Below are positions 50,430 through 58,940 of a stretch of 64,000 bases of DNA, piece by piece (positions within the stretch are counted from its first letter, which is position 1; each line of letters begins with the position of its first letter). Made by a program: the position numbers and the translations under genes. The notes beneath the pieces are model-generated. The model ran no database searches. It saw only the letters and a program-made list of their open reading frames with translations, and had not been told where the DNA came from. The DNA lies in the NCBI GenBank assembly GCA_052035235.1, contig JBPOHT010000016.1, forward strand, positions 60,418-124,417. The letters run 5' to 3'. The stretch comes from Solimonas_A sp052035235. GTDB lineage: Bacteria > Pseudomonadota > Gammaproteobacteria > Nevskiales > Nevskiaceae.

Positions 50430-52364
50430 ATGCGCATTGGCCTGAGGGCGCACCACCTTTCGATCACCGCCAAGCTGGCGGCGATCGTCGTGGTGTTCGT
50501 CGCCATCGTCTTCGCCCTGCTGATGATGGTGACGCTGAGCCTGCGCCTGGCCAGCGGCGCCCGTGCCTACGTCGGCGGCGAAGGCCTCTGGTCCAAGGGC
50601 CAGAAGGACGCGGTCTACTACCTGAGCCGCTACGCGCAGTACGGTCGCGGCGAGGACTACCGGCACTACCAGGACGCCATCGCCATCCCCCTGGGCGACC
50701 GCGAGGCGCGCCTGGAGATGGAGCGCCGCTCCTACAACGAGGCCACGGTACGCCGCGGCTTTGTCGCCGGCGGCAACGCCGAGCAGGACGTGCCGGACAT
50801 GATCTTCCTGTTCCGGCACTTCCGCTGGATCGACCCGCTCGACTCCGCCGTGCAGGTCTGGCGCGAGGCCGAGCGCCGGCTGCTGGAGCTCGAGGTGATC
50901 GCCGCGGAACTCAAGCGCGCGCATGACGCCGGCTCGCTGACGCCGGAACGGCGCGAGCAGCTGCTGACACGCATCGCCACGATCAACGCCGTGGTGGCGC
51001 CGCTGGAGCGCCGCTTCTCGGTCACCATCGGCGACGCGGCACGCTGGATGCAGCACGGCCTGCCGACCTTGATCGCCCTCTTCACCGCCGTGCTGCTGGC
51101 CGGCGGCCTGCTGGTGGCCTGGGTGATCGCGCAGGACCTGCGGCGCAGCATCCTGGCCTTGCGCGAAGGTGCCTTGCGCGTATCGCAGGGCCACCTGACC
51201 CATCGCATCGAGGTGCGCTCCGGCGACGAGCTGGGCGAGCTCGCCACGGTCTTCAACGAGATGATCGTGCGGCGGCGCCTGGCCGAGGAGGGTCTGCGCG
51301 AGGCCACCGAGTTCCGCAACAAGATCATGCAGAGCGCCACCAATGCGATCTTCGCGCTGGACCTGCAGGGACGCTTCACGCTGGTGAACCGGCAGACCTG
51401 CGTCATCACCGGCTACGACGAGCCGGAGCTGCTGGGCCGCAGCTTCCTGCCGGTGATCCCCGAGGAGCAGCGTCCGGTGGTCCAGGCCCTGTTCGATGGC
51501 GCCGCCAGCGGCCGCGGCGCCGCCAGCAACGTCGAGACCACGATCCTGCGCAAGGACGGCAGCATCACAACGATCGTGTTCAGCAATGCCCCGCTGATGA
51601 AGGGCGGCACCGTGATCGGCGTGGCCGGCACGGCCGAGGACATCACCGAGCGCAAGCGCGCCAACGCCGAGCTGACCGAGCGTGCCGAGGAACTGGCCCG
51701 CTCCAATACCGAGCTGGAGCATTTCGCCTACGTCGCCTCGCATGACCTGCAGGAGCCGCTGCGCACCGTCTCCAGCTTCACGCAGCTGCTGGCGCGCCGC
51801 TTCAGCGGCAAGGACCCGGACGCCAACGAATTCGTCGGCTACATCACCGACGAGGTGCAACGCATGCGCCAGCTGATCGAGGGCCTGCTGACCTATTCGC
51901 GCGTCACCCGCGAGAAGCAGCAGCCCGAGCCGACCTCGCTGGATCGCCTGCTGGATGCCGCACTGGCCAACCTGAAGACGACCATCGCCGAGAGCGGCAC
52001 CGTGGTGCGGCGCCAAGCCCTGCCGACACTGCCGGTGCAGGGCTCGCTGATTACGCAGCTGTTCCAGAACCTGGTCGGCAATGCCATCAAGTTCCGCGGC
52101 GAGTCCGCGCCACAGATCGACATCGACGTGCAGCCGGATGGCGACTTCTGGCAGTTCTCGGTGCGAGATAACGGCATCGGTATCGACCCGCTCTATGCCG
52201 AGCGCGTGTTCGTGCTGTTCCAGCGCCTGCATACCCGCGAGATCTACCCGGGCAGCGGCATTGGCCTGGCCATCTGCCGCAAGATCGTGGAGCGCCACGG
52301 CGGACGCATCTGGGTGGAGCCGGGCTATCCCGGCTCGGTGTTCCGCTTCACGCTGCCGGTCTAG
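50430..52364 (+). CDS. Membrane sensor histidine kinase with HAMP and PAS domains
   Basis: A 644-residue kinase: TM1 at about 15-38 (AAIVVVFVAIVFALLMMVTL), a helical extracytoplasmic domain, TM2 at about 209-231 (LPTLIALFTAVLLAGGLLVA), HAMP, a PAS domain (NAIFALDLQGRFTLVNRQTC, about 305-405), HisKA with FAYVASHDLQEPLRTVSSF and phospho-His near residue 437, then an ATPase domain (NLVGNAIKF, DNGIGID, GSGIGLAICRKIVERHGG). No response regulator is encoded nearby, so its partner is elsewhere. The C-terminal domains resemble phytochrome/light-type kinases but no chromophore domain is present. Confidence 0.93.
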   Translation: MRIGLRAHHLSITAKLAAIVVVFVAIVFALLMMVTLSLRLASGARAYVGGEGLWSKGQKDAVYYLSRYAQYGRGEDYRHYQDAIAIPLGDREARLEMERRSYNEATVRRGFVAGGNAEQDVPDMIFLFRHFRWIDPLDSAVQVWREAERRLLELEVIAAELKRAHDAGSLTPERREQLLTRIATINAVVAPLERRFSVTIGDAARWMQHGLPTLIALFTAVLLAGGLLVAWVIAQDLRRSILALREGALRVSQGHLTHRIEVRSGDELGELATVFNEMIVRRRLAEEGLREATEFRNKIMQSATNAIFALDLQGRFTLVNRQTCVITGYDEPELLGRSFLPVIPEEQRPVVQALFDGAASGRGAASNVETTILRKDGSITTIVFSNAPLMKGGTVIGVAGTAEDITERKRANAELTERAEELARSNTELEHFAYVASHDLQEPLRTVSSFTQLLARRFSGKDPDANEFVGYITDEVQRMRQLIEGLLTYSRVTREKQQPEPTSLDRLLDAALANLKTTIAESGTVVRRQALPTLPVQGSLITQLFQNLVGNAIKFRGESAPQIDIDVQPDGDFWQFSVRDNGIGIDPLYAERVFVLFQRLHTREIYPGSGIGLAICRKIVERHGGRIWVEPGYPGSVFRFTLPV

Positions 52365-52455
52365 GACCAACTTCAGGGGAATTCCCGGCGCGATACGCGG
52401 TCCCATCCTTACCGGGACCTATCGCCCCGCTTGCAGATAGCAAAGGAGAATCCCC

Positions 52456-52713
52456 ATGCCAAGGACGGCAAACAAGAGCGGCGCCAGCACGCCGCGCGTC
52501 AATCCCGCGGTTGACCAGGCCATGCCCAGCGACGCGCACATCGACGGACGCGAGTCCGGCAATCCGAACGACGTCGTGCTGAATGCACTGAATACAGACC
52601 GCGCAACCCCCGACCATAGCGCCGACGCCAAGGACGGGACCTCCGGACGACAAGCCGACAGCGTCGAGCGTAATTCGCCGGAGAAGCCCGCGCGCTCGCG
52701 CCCCACTCACTAG
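52456..52713 (+). CDS. Small disordered hypothetical protein
   Basis: An 85-residue protein with a good ribosome site (AAAGGAG, 11 bases before the ATG). The sequence is polar, Asp/Ser/Pro/Arg-rich and without hydrophobic core (DGRESGNPNDVVLNALNTDR, KDGTSGRQADSVERNSPEKP), so it is likely disordered. No family recognised. It lies 10 bases ahead of a host-attachment-family gene and is probably cotranscribed with it. Confidence 0.65.
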   Translation: MPRTANKSGASTPRVNPAVDQAMPSDAHIDGRESGNPNDVVLNALNTDRATPDHSADAKDGTSGRQADSVERNSPEKPARSRPTH

Positions 52714-52723
52714 GAGAACCATC

Positions 52724-53182
52724 ATGAGCGCACCCAACCTGCGCAGTGGTCCCTCGCTGGTGATCGCCGCGGACGCTGCCCGGGCACGCATCCTGGCGGC
52801 CCTGACGCCGGAGGCACCGTTGCGTGACTACGCCAGTCTCGCCAACCCGGAGGCCCGCCTGCATGAGGGTGACCTGGTGGCCGACAGCGGCGGGCGTCGC
52901 AACCACCGGCCTACGGAAGGCGGCCACTCCGCCTTCGGCGGTGGCTCGATGAAGCAGCACCGCATCGAGGAGTTCGCCGCCTCGGTCTGCGAAGGCTTGG
53001 AGGCCGCGCTGCACGACACCCACGCCGAGCGCCTTTACGTCGTCGCCGAACCCGGGTTCCTGGGGCTGCTGCGACAGCGGATGGACGAGCAGGTGGAACA
53101 GCGGATCGTCGGCACCATTTCGAAATCCCTGGCCAGAGAGACACCCGAGCGTATCCGCTCGGCGCTGCCCAGCCGCCTGTAG
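52724..53182 (+). CDS. Host attachment family protein
   Basis: A 152-residue protein of the family annotated as required for host-cell attachment: SLVIAADAARARILAALTPE, then DLVADSGGRRNHRPTEGGHSAF, KQHRIEEFAASVCEGLEAAL and RLYVVAEPGFLGLLRQRM. The fold resembles the eRF1 domain 2/baeRF group, so a ribosome- or RNA-linked role is possible; the attachment name comes from a single plant-associated system and should not be taken as proven here. AGGAG precedes the ATG. Confidence 0.85.
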   Translation: MSAPNLRSGPSLVIAADAARARILAALTPEAPLRDYASLANPEARLHEGDLVADSGGRRNHRPTEGGHSAFGGGSMKQHRIEEFAASVCEGLEAALHDTHAERLYVVAEPGFLGLLRQRMDEQVEQRIVGTISKSLARETPERIRSALPSRL

Positions 53183-53222
53183 AGGAGCTGGTGTCCTGCT
53201 CGACAGCAGAGGCCACACGCAC

Positions 53223-53256
53223 GAATCCCCCAGGGCCTCGCGACCCTGGGGGATTC
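53223..53256. terminator. Bidirectional hairpin between convergent genes
   Basis: GAATCCCCCAGGG (53223-53235) pairs perfectly with CCCTGGGGGATTC (53244-53256) around CCTCGCGA. It lies between the convergent host-attachment-type gene and the small lipoprotein gene and can terminate both, though no T-run follows. Confidence 0.75.
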
Positions 53257-53275
53257 AGATCAGCCGAGGCTGAAT

Positions 53276-53518
53276 TTACTTGGTGATTTCGTCCGCCTTC
53301 TTCTCGACGGCGTCGCCGGCGTTCTCGACGGCGGACTTGGCATCTTCGCCGGCATCCTTCAGTTCTTCGTTCGGGCGGGCGTCGAAGGCGTCCTTGACGC
53401 TATCCGTGGCCTTTTCCATCGGGGTGGGCTCTTCCTTCTTGCAGGCGGTGACGCCGAAGCCCAGGCCCAGGGCAGTGGCAACCAGAAGGGCACGCAGGGT
53501 GATGTTTTGGGTTTTCAT
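53276..53518 (-). CDS. Small lipoprotein of unknown function
   Basis: An 80-residue lipoprotein: LGLGFGVTAC with Cys26 is the lipobox. The mature part is acidic and helical (TPMEKATDSVKDAFDARPNE, ELKDAGEDAKSAVENAGDAV), a repetitive amphipathic pattern seen in small LEA-like or entericidin-like envelope proteins. AAGGAG precedes the ATG. Function unknown. Confidence 0.8.
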   Translation of the reverse strand: MKTQNITLRALLVATALGLGFGVTACKKEEPTPMEKATDSVKDAFDARPNEELKDAGEDAKSAVENAGDAVEKKADEITK

Positions 53519-53624
53519 GTGACGCTCCTTGTCAACGGTGTGGAATGAACGGTTCGCAGCATACCGGGGCTTGCTGAATGCCCGCTAAACGGGGGATTCT
53601 GTGCCTGAAAACAAGGGAATACGC

Positions 53625-54035
53625 ATGAACGACAGCCGAAACGACACCCACAGCCTGCTGGTGGGCTATCTCACTTGGATTTTTGGCTTCATGGGCGCGC
53701 ACCGCTTTTACTACGGCCGGCAGATCACCGGAACCATCTGGTTCTTCACCCTGGGCCTGCTGTTCATCGGCTGGATCATCGACCTGTTCCTGATCCCGTC
53801 GATGGAGCGCAGCGCCGAGCGCCGTTACAGCGCCGGCTCCAAGAGCTACACCGTCTCCTGGCTGCTGCTGACCTTCCTCGGCCTTTTCGGCATCCACCGC
53901 TTCTACATGGGCAAGTGGATCACCGGCCTGATCTGGCTCTTTACCGGCGGCCTGTTCCTGGTAGGCCTGCTCTACGATCTCTGGACGCTCAACGGCCAGG
54001 TGGATGCGATCAATCGCGAGGGTACTCCGGCCTGA
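53625..54035 (+). CDS. Protein with two tandem TM2 domains
   Basis: A 136-residue membrane protein with two consecutive TM2 units: LVGYLTWIFGFMGAHRFYYG-RQITGTIWFFTLGLL-FIGWIIDLF and SWLLLTFLGLFGIHRFYMGK-WITGLIWLFTGGLF-LVGLLYDLW. Each has the G-x-H-R-F-Y motif. TM2 proteins usually contain one unit; the duplication is notable. Start at 53625 (MNDSRND) with AAGGGAA upstream; a GTG at 53601 is a less likely start. Confidence 0.85.
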   Translation: MNDSRNDTHSLLVGYLTWIFGFMGAHRFYYGRQITGTIWFFTLGLLFIGWIIDLFLIPSMERSAERRYSAGSKSYTVSWLLLTFLGLFGIHRFYMGKWITGLIWLFTGGLFLVGLLYDLWTLNGQVDAINREGTPA

Positions 54036-54050
54036 GCACCCTGCCCCGCC

Positions 54051-55046
54051 TCAGCGCGTCTTGCGGCGGAACAGGCTCAGGTGATCCAGCGGCAGGCTCT
54101 GGTCCACCAGAACCCCGGTCTCGGTGACCAGGATGTCGGTGGGCTCGAACATCGGCGGACGGCCCAGGCGCACCGAAGACGGAAAGGTGAAGGTGCCCGG
54201 CGCGGTAGCCTGCAGGATTTCGCCGCTCTTGGAGATCAGCGTGATGCGTCCGGTGAGGAAGTTGGCCAGCAGCAGGCCATCGCCAGCGATGCCAAGGTCG
54301 TCGTGCACGTCCACCGCGAACAGGATCGGCGTCACCGCGCCGGCGGTGCCATCGGGCAGCAGGTCCACCGAGAAGATGCTGCCGCCGTCGGTGCCGTAGA
54401 AGCGATTGCCCTCGGCCTGCAGGCCATTGGGAAAACGCAGCACGTTGCCGATGCCCAGCGACAGCAGGCCCAGCGGGCTGCCCTGCACGAAGACTTCCTC
54501 GTTCACCACCTTCAGCGGATCGGCCGGGTCGATTGTCAGGCGCTTGATCTTCGGGTCTGGCACGCAGACGTTGAGCGGCTCGTCCACCACGTAGATGCGG
54601 CCATCGGCGCCCAGTGCGGTGCCGTTGGCGATGCACATGCCGCTCATGGTGTGGATCAGTTGCAGGCGCGGAACAGCGTCGAGCCGCGTGGCCCAGAAGC
54701 GGCCGTCGCCGCAGGAGGAGTAGAGATAGTCGCCACGGATCGCCAGGCCCGTGTAACCGCAGCTTTCGGGCGAGATGCTGTCGGCGCGGAAACGGCCGTC
54801 GGCATTCTTGTGGATCTCGAACACGCCGGAGCCGCTGCTGACGAACAGGCGCCCGGTCGGCGAGAAGACCAGGTTCTCGGCACCGGGGATGTCGAGCAGC
54901 ACGGTACGTTCGCCGCACTGTGAATTGACGCAGAGATCCTCCAGCCGCACCGGCGGAGACGTCGCCTCGGCGCCATCGCCGCCGCTGTCACCGCCGCAGG
55001 CCGCCAGCAGCAGCACCACCGCCAGCATCGTGATCCGGACTTGCAT
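54051..55046 (-). CDS. SMP-30/gluconolactonase-like lipoprotein
   Basis: A 331-residue exported protein. VVLLLAACGGDSGGDG is a lipobox, and the mature part repeats blade-like motifs: VLLDIPGAENLVFSPTGRL, GLAIRGDYLYSSCGDGRFW, ADGRIYVVDEPLNVC, and FPNGLQAEGNRFYGTDGGS, the pattern of six-bladed propellers. In SMP-30-like enzymes metal-binding Glu/Asn/Asp occur at the propeller core; I cannot verify these by eye. Probably a sugar lactone or unrelated binding function in the periplasm. Confidence 0.8.
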   Translation of the reverse strand: MQVRITMLAVVLLLAACGGDSGGDGAEATSPPVRLEDLCVNSQCGERTVLLDIPGAENLVFSPTGRLFVSSGSGVFEIHKNADGRFRADSISPESCGYTGLAIRGDYLYSSCGDGRFWATRLDAVPRLQLIHTMSGMCIANGTALGADGRIYVVDEPLNVCVPDPKIKRLTIDPADPLKVVNEEVFVQGSPLGLLSLGIGNVLRFPNGLQAEGNRFYGTDGGSIFSVDLLPDGTAGAVTPILFAVDVHDDLGIAGDGLLLANFLTGRITLISKSGEILQATAPGTFTFPSSVRLGRPPMFEPTDILVTETGVLVDQSLPLDHLSLFRRKTR

Positions 55047-55171
55047 GATCTCTCCCCTGTATCGTTCTTATTACCTCAGCATGCACCGGAATGGCGGCTG
55101 CAGGTACGCCCCATTTGAGCGGCAGGCCTTGCGCTGCTAGGCTATCGGTCTACCCTCTCTGCGTGACCGCC

Positions 55172-55789
55172 ATGGGCTTCTACGACCGACACATCCTGCC
55201 TCACCTGATCGAATGCGCCTGCGGCATGGGCGACGTGATGAAGGCCCGTTCGCAGATCGTGCCGCGGGCGCGCGGCCGGGTCCTGGAGATCGGCATCGGC
55301 ACGGGGCTCAACCTGTCGTTCTACGACGCCACGCGAGTGCAGCACATCTGCGGCGTCGATCCGGCGGCGCAGATGCACCCGATGGCCCAGCGCCGCGCGC
55401 AGGCCATCTCGATTCCGGTGGAAACCCTGCCGCTGGTGATCGAGCAGATCGGCGCCGAGGACGCCAGCTTCGACACCGTGGTGACTACCTTCACCCTCTG
55501 CACCATCCCCGATCCGGTCCCGGCGCTGCAGGAGATGCGGCGCGTGCTCAAGCCCGGCGGCGAGCTGCTGTTCTGCGAGCACGGCACGGCACCCGATGCC
55601 GGCCCGCGCCGCTGGCAGGAGCGGCTGACCCCGCTGTGGAAGCCTATCGCCGGCGGCTGCCACCTGAATCGCGACATCCCGGCGCTGGTGGCCGCGGGCG
55701 GCTTCCGCGTGGCGGAGCTGCAGGCCCGCTACCTGCCGGGACCCCGCCCTTTCACCTACGTCTACTCGGGCATCGCGCTGCACGCTTGA
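55172..55789 (+). CDS. Class I SAM-dependent methyltransferase
   Basis: A 205-residue methyltransferase: RVLEIGIGTGLNLSFYDA binds SAM, GVDPAAQM the ribose, and RRVLKPGGELLFCEHGT follows, as in UbiE-like members. The substrate is unknown, but the preceding ICACGMGDVMK and the length suggest a small-molecule enzyme. ATG 55172 chosen; GTG at 55163 is an alternative. Confidence 0.9.
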   Translation: MGFYDRHILPHLIECACGMGDVMKARSQIVPRARGRVLEIGIGTGLNLSFYDATRVQHICGVDPAAQMHPMAQRRAQAISIPVETLPLVIEQIGAEDASFDTVVTTFTLCTIPDPVPALQEMRRVLKPGGELLFCEHGTAPDAGPRRWQERLTPLWKPIAGGCHLNRDIPALVAAGGFRVAELQARYLPGPRPFTYVYSGIALHA

Positions 55790-55945
55790 GCTGTTCAGGC
55801 GGCGTTCAAGCGTAAACCGGACAGTGGCTGAACGGCCGGGAACCCCGGCCGCGGGGCGGCGTCCAATCTTGCGAATCGACCATATCGAGTCGTTTCCGGG
55901 ACAGGGATGTTCCGCCATTCAATAGACTTACAAGAGGAATCAAGG

Positions 55946-56368
55946 ATGAAGACCTCACTGAAAAGCGGCCTGGCGGCAACCCTGCTGGGCCTGAGCACCA
56001 TGGCCTCGGCCCAGGTCCTGGGCGGCAGCGACGGCAACACCGTCAATGACCGCATCGACCAGCGACAGGAGCGTGCGGCCGAGCGCCAGGACGCCCGTCA
56101 GGATCGTCGCGAGACGCGTGCCGACAATCGCCAGGAGCGCGCCGATAACCGTCGCGAGGCCGTCCGTAACGCGGAGGATCGCGTGCAGGATCGTCGCCAG
56201 GATGCGGTGAACAACCTGCAGGACGCCAACGCCAACGCCAAGGACCGCCGCGAGGACCGTCGTGAAAACGCCGCCGACCGCCGCGAAGACCGCAAGGAAG
56301 CCGCCTCGGATCGTCGCGAGGCGCGCCAGGAGCGTCGCGAGGAACGTCGCGAGAACCGCGTCAACTAA
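55946..56368 (+). CDS. Secreted Arg/Asp/Glu-rich repeat protein
   Basis: A 140-residue protein with a signal peptide (GLAATLLGLSTMASAQ). The mature part is an almost pure polyampholyte of repeats such as RQDRRETRADNRQERADNRR and DRREDRRENAADRREDRKEA, with regular spacing close to seven to eight residues, no hydrophobic residues, predicted to form a long charged helix. Its DNA contains repeated GATCGTCGCGAG. No known family. AGAGGAAT stands upstream of the ATG. Possibly a periplasmic spacer or matrix-associated protein. Confidence 0.7.
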   Translation: MKTSLKSGLAATLLGLSTMASAQVLGGSDGNTVNDRIDQRQERAAERQDARQDRRETRADNRQERADNRREAVRNAEDRVQDRRQDAVNNLQDANANAKDRREDRRENAADRREDRKEAASDRREARQERREERRENRVN

Positions 56369-56397
56369 GCCGGCCCGCCTGATGGCGTAAGCTGGAG

Positions 56398-56428
56398 GGG
56401 CGGAGTGTCTTCAGGCACTCCGCCCTTT
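56398..56428 (+). terminator. Terminator after the Arg-rich gene
   Basis: GGGCGGAGTG (56398-56407) pairs with CACTCCGCCC (56416-56425) around TCTTCAGG and ends in TTT, 30 bases past the stop. Confidence 0.75.
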
Positions 56429-56448
56429 GCCATGACCGGAGCCTGTCC

Positions 56449-56997
56449 ATGCGTACCCTGTCCGTGTTTTTCCTGGCATTCATGCTGGGAGGCTGCAGCA
56501 TGACCGGCGCGCGTCATGACCCCCTGCCTACCGTCGCCGCGGTGGACCTCCCCCGCTTCATGGGCGACTGGTACGTCATCGCCAACATCCCGCCGTGGAT
56601 CGAGAAGGACGCCGTGAACTCGGTGGAGCATTACGAGCTCGACCAGGACGGCAACATCCCCACCACCTTCACCTACCGCAAGAAGACCTTCGACGGTCCG
56701 CGCAAGACCTTGCAGTCCAAGGCGTTCGTGGTCAACCGCGAGACCAATGCGGAATGGGGCGTGCAGTTCATCTGGCCGATCAAGGCGGAGTACCTGATTA
56801 CCTGGCTGGCCGACGACTACTCGGTGGTGATCGTCGCGCGCAGCAAGCGCGACTACCTTTGGCTGATGGCACGCCAGCCCCAGATTTCCGAAGCGCAGTT
56901 TCGCGAGCTGAAGCAGCGCATCGCCGCCATGGGATACGACCTTTCCAAGTTGCAGCTGGTACCGCAGCGCTGGCCGGAAGCTCCGGAAAAACCCTGA
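56449..56997 (+). CDS. Lipocalin-family lipoprotein
   Basis: A 182-residue bacterial lipocalin: lipobox LAFMLGGCSMTG with Cys16 or nearby, then DLPRFMGDWYVIANIPPWIE, the N-terminal strand and G-x-W motif of the fold, and YLWLMARQPQISEAQFRELK at the end, as in Blc-type outer-membrane lipocalins that bind fatty acids or lysophospholipids. Its stop is 25 bases from a transglutaminase gene on the same strand. Confidence 0.9.
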   Translation: MRTLSVFFLAFMLGGCSMTGARHDPLPTVAAVDLPRFMGDWYVIANIPPWIEKDAVNSVEHYELDQDGNIPTTFTYRKKTFDGPRKTLQSKAFVVNRETNAEWGVQFIWPIKAEYLITWLADDYSVVIVARSKRDYLWLMARQPQISEAQFRELKQRIAAMGYDLSKLQLVPQRWPEAPEKP

Positions 56998-57022
56998 TCC
57001 GAATCCTGAATGGAGAACGCCC

Positions 57023-57898
57023 TTGGCGATCCTGAGCGTCGAACACCAGACGCTGTACCGCTATGCCAAGCCGGTGGAGTTCCACGACCACCGCCTGATG
57101 TGCCGCCCGCGCGACAGTCATGACCTGCGCCTGCTGGAGACGGGCCTTGCGATCACGCCAGCCGCCACGGTGCGCTGGCTGCATGACGTCTTCGGCAACT
57201 CCATCGCCATCGCCAGCTTCCAGGAGCCGGGCGCGGAGTTGTGCTTCACCTCCAGCTTCAAGGCGGAGCACTATCCAGTGGCACCGCAGGACATCCTGAT
57301 CGAGGAGTACGCGCGCAAACTGCCCTTCAGCTATCCCGCGGAGGAAGTGGCCGATCTCGGCCGCACCAAGGAGCGCCACTACCCCGACCCGGAACATCGC
57401 ATCGACACCTGGGCCAAGCGCTTCGTCGGCCGCAAGACCGCGGCCGGCACGCTGGACACGCTGGTGGCGATGACCAAGGCCATCAAGAAGGAATTCCAGT
57501 ACGCCCGCCGCGAGGAGATGGGCGTCCAGGCCCCGGTGGAGACGCTGCAACTGGGCAGCGGCAGCTGCCGCGATTTCGCCCTGTTCCTGATGGAGGCCGC
57601 ACGCAGCCTGGGGCTGGCCGCGCGCTTTGTCTCCGGCTACCTCTACGACGAGAAACTGGTGGGTGCCGGCGACGGCCTGGTCGGCGGCGGCGCCACCCAT
57701 GCCTGGGCGGAAATCTACCTGCCCGGCGCCGGCTGGATCGAGCTGGACCCCACCAACGCCCTGGTTGGCGGCCGCAACCTGATCCGCGTGGCGGTGGCCC
57801 GCGACGCCGGGCAGGCCGTACCCCTGAGCGGCAGCTATACCGGCACACCGGAGGACTACCAGGGGATGACGGTCGAGGTGAAGGTCACGGCCGGCTGA
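57023..57898 (+). CDS. Transglutaminase-like family protein
   Basis: A 291-residue protein with the bacterial transglutaminase-like domain: an N-terminal beta domain (YRYAKPVEFHDHRLMCRPRD), GSGSCRDFALFLMEAARSLG (catalytic Cys), HAWAEIYLPGAGWIELDPTN (His and Asp). Begins at TTG 57023 after GGAGAACG. The family cleaves or forms amide bonds in the cytoplasm or envelope; no substrate is known. Confidence 0.9.
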   Translation: MAILSVEHQTLYRYAKPVEFHDHRLMCRPRDSHDLRLLETGLAITPAATVRWLHDVFGNSIAIASFQEPGAELCFTSSFKAEHYPVAPQDILIEEYARKLPFSYPAEEVADLGRTKERHYPDPEHRIDTWAKRFVGRKTAAGTLDTLVAMTKAIKKEFQYARREEMGVQAPVETLQLGSGSCRDFALFLMEAARSLGLAARFVSGYLYDEKLVGAGDGLVGGGATHAWAEIYLPGAGWIELDPTNALVGGRNLIRVAVARDAGQAVPLSGSYTGTPEDYQGMTVEVKVTAG

Positions 57899-57964
57899 TG
57901 CAAACGGCTGAGTCGCCCCTGCCCCGGCTCTGCTGCAATGCCGGCATCACAGGGGAGATTCGCC

Positions 57965-58873
57965 ATGACTGCACGATGGACGCTGAACGATATTCCTGAC
58001 CTCTCAGGCCGCCTGGCGCTGGTCACCGGCGCCAACCGTGGCCTGGGCCTGGAGATCGCCGCCGGCCTGGCGGGTGCCGGCGCTCGCGTGGTGCTGGCCT
58101 GCCGCAACCTTGCACGCGCCGAGGGTGCCATCGCCGAGATCAAGCGGCGCGCGCCCGGCACCCAGCCCGAGGTCATGGCCCTGGACCTGGCCGACCTGGC
58201 CTCGGTGCGCGACTTCGCCGCCGGCTTCGCAGCCCGGCATGACCGCCTGGACCTGCTGGTCAACAACGGCGCCGCGATCATGTCGCCCAAGAGCCTCACG
58301 CGCGACGGCTTCGAGACCCATATCGGCACCAATCACCTGGGCCCCTTCCTGCTCACCGGTCTGCTGCTGGAACGGCTGGCAGCGACGCCCGGCTCGCGCA
58401 TCCTCAACACCGCCAGCATCGCCCACACCCTGACCGCCGGCATGGACCTGGACGATCCCTTCTACGAGCGGCGCCCGTACAAGGAGATGGACGCCTACGG
58501 CGCCAGCAAGCTGGCGACACTGCAGTTCACCTTCGCCCTGGACCGGCGCCTGCGCCGTGCCGGCCTGCCGGTGATGGCCGTGGCCGCCCACCCGGGCTAC
58601 ACCGCCACCAATCTCGACATCGGCAACTTCTTCATGCGCCTGGCCACGCGCCTGTTCGCGCAGTCGCCGGCCATGGGCGCGCTGCCGGCCCTGCATGCCG
58701 CCACGGCGGCGGGGGTCTCCGGCGGCGATTACTGGGGCCCCGGCGGCTACAAGGAGCTGAAGGGCTACCCGAAAAAGGTCGGCTGCCGGCCCGAGGCCAG
58801 CGACCCGGCGGCGGCAGACCGGCTCTGGGCCTGGTCCGAGCGCATGACCGGGCTGCACTATCTGGACGCCTGA
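57965..58873 (+). CDS. Short-chain dehydrogenase
   Basis: A 302-residue SDR. LALVTGANRGLGLEIAAGLA binds NAD(P), NNGAAIMSPKSLTRDGFETH is the central region, and DAYGASKLATLQFTF carries Tyr-x3-Lys. It resembles retinol-dehydrogenase-like enzymes (also seen at 35862). Start at 57965 (MTARWTLND). It precedes an aldehyde/flavonol reductase-like gene on the same strand. Confidence 0.9.
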   Translation: MTARWTLNDIPDLSGRLALVTGANRGLGLEIAAGLAGAGARVVLACRNLARAEGAIAEIKRRAPGTQPEVMALDLADLASVRDFAAGFAARHDRLDLLVNNGAAIMSPKSLTRDGFETHIGTNHLGPFLLTGLLLERLAATPGSRILNTASIAHTLTAGMDLDDPFYERRPYKEMDAYGASKLATLQFTFALDRRLRRAGLPVMAVAAHPGYTATNLDIGNFFMRLATRLFAQSPAMGALPALHAATAAGVSGGDYWGPGGYKELKGYPKKVGCRPEASDPAAADRLWAWSERMTGLHYLDA

Positions 58874-58940
58874 GGGTCAATGCAGGGCCAGGGCGCGCAT
58901 GGCACCATGCTCGCCTGACGTACGACAACAAGACCCTGCC

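Noticed and set aside
49482..52406. Long open frame on the minus strand (about 970 codons) opposite the YggT-like, GST and sensor kinase genes
   Set aside because: It has no recognisable domain, is built from His/Gln/Arg/Ala-rich low-complexity sequence, and lies opposite three clear genes with catalytic motifs. It is a by-product of high GC.
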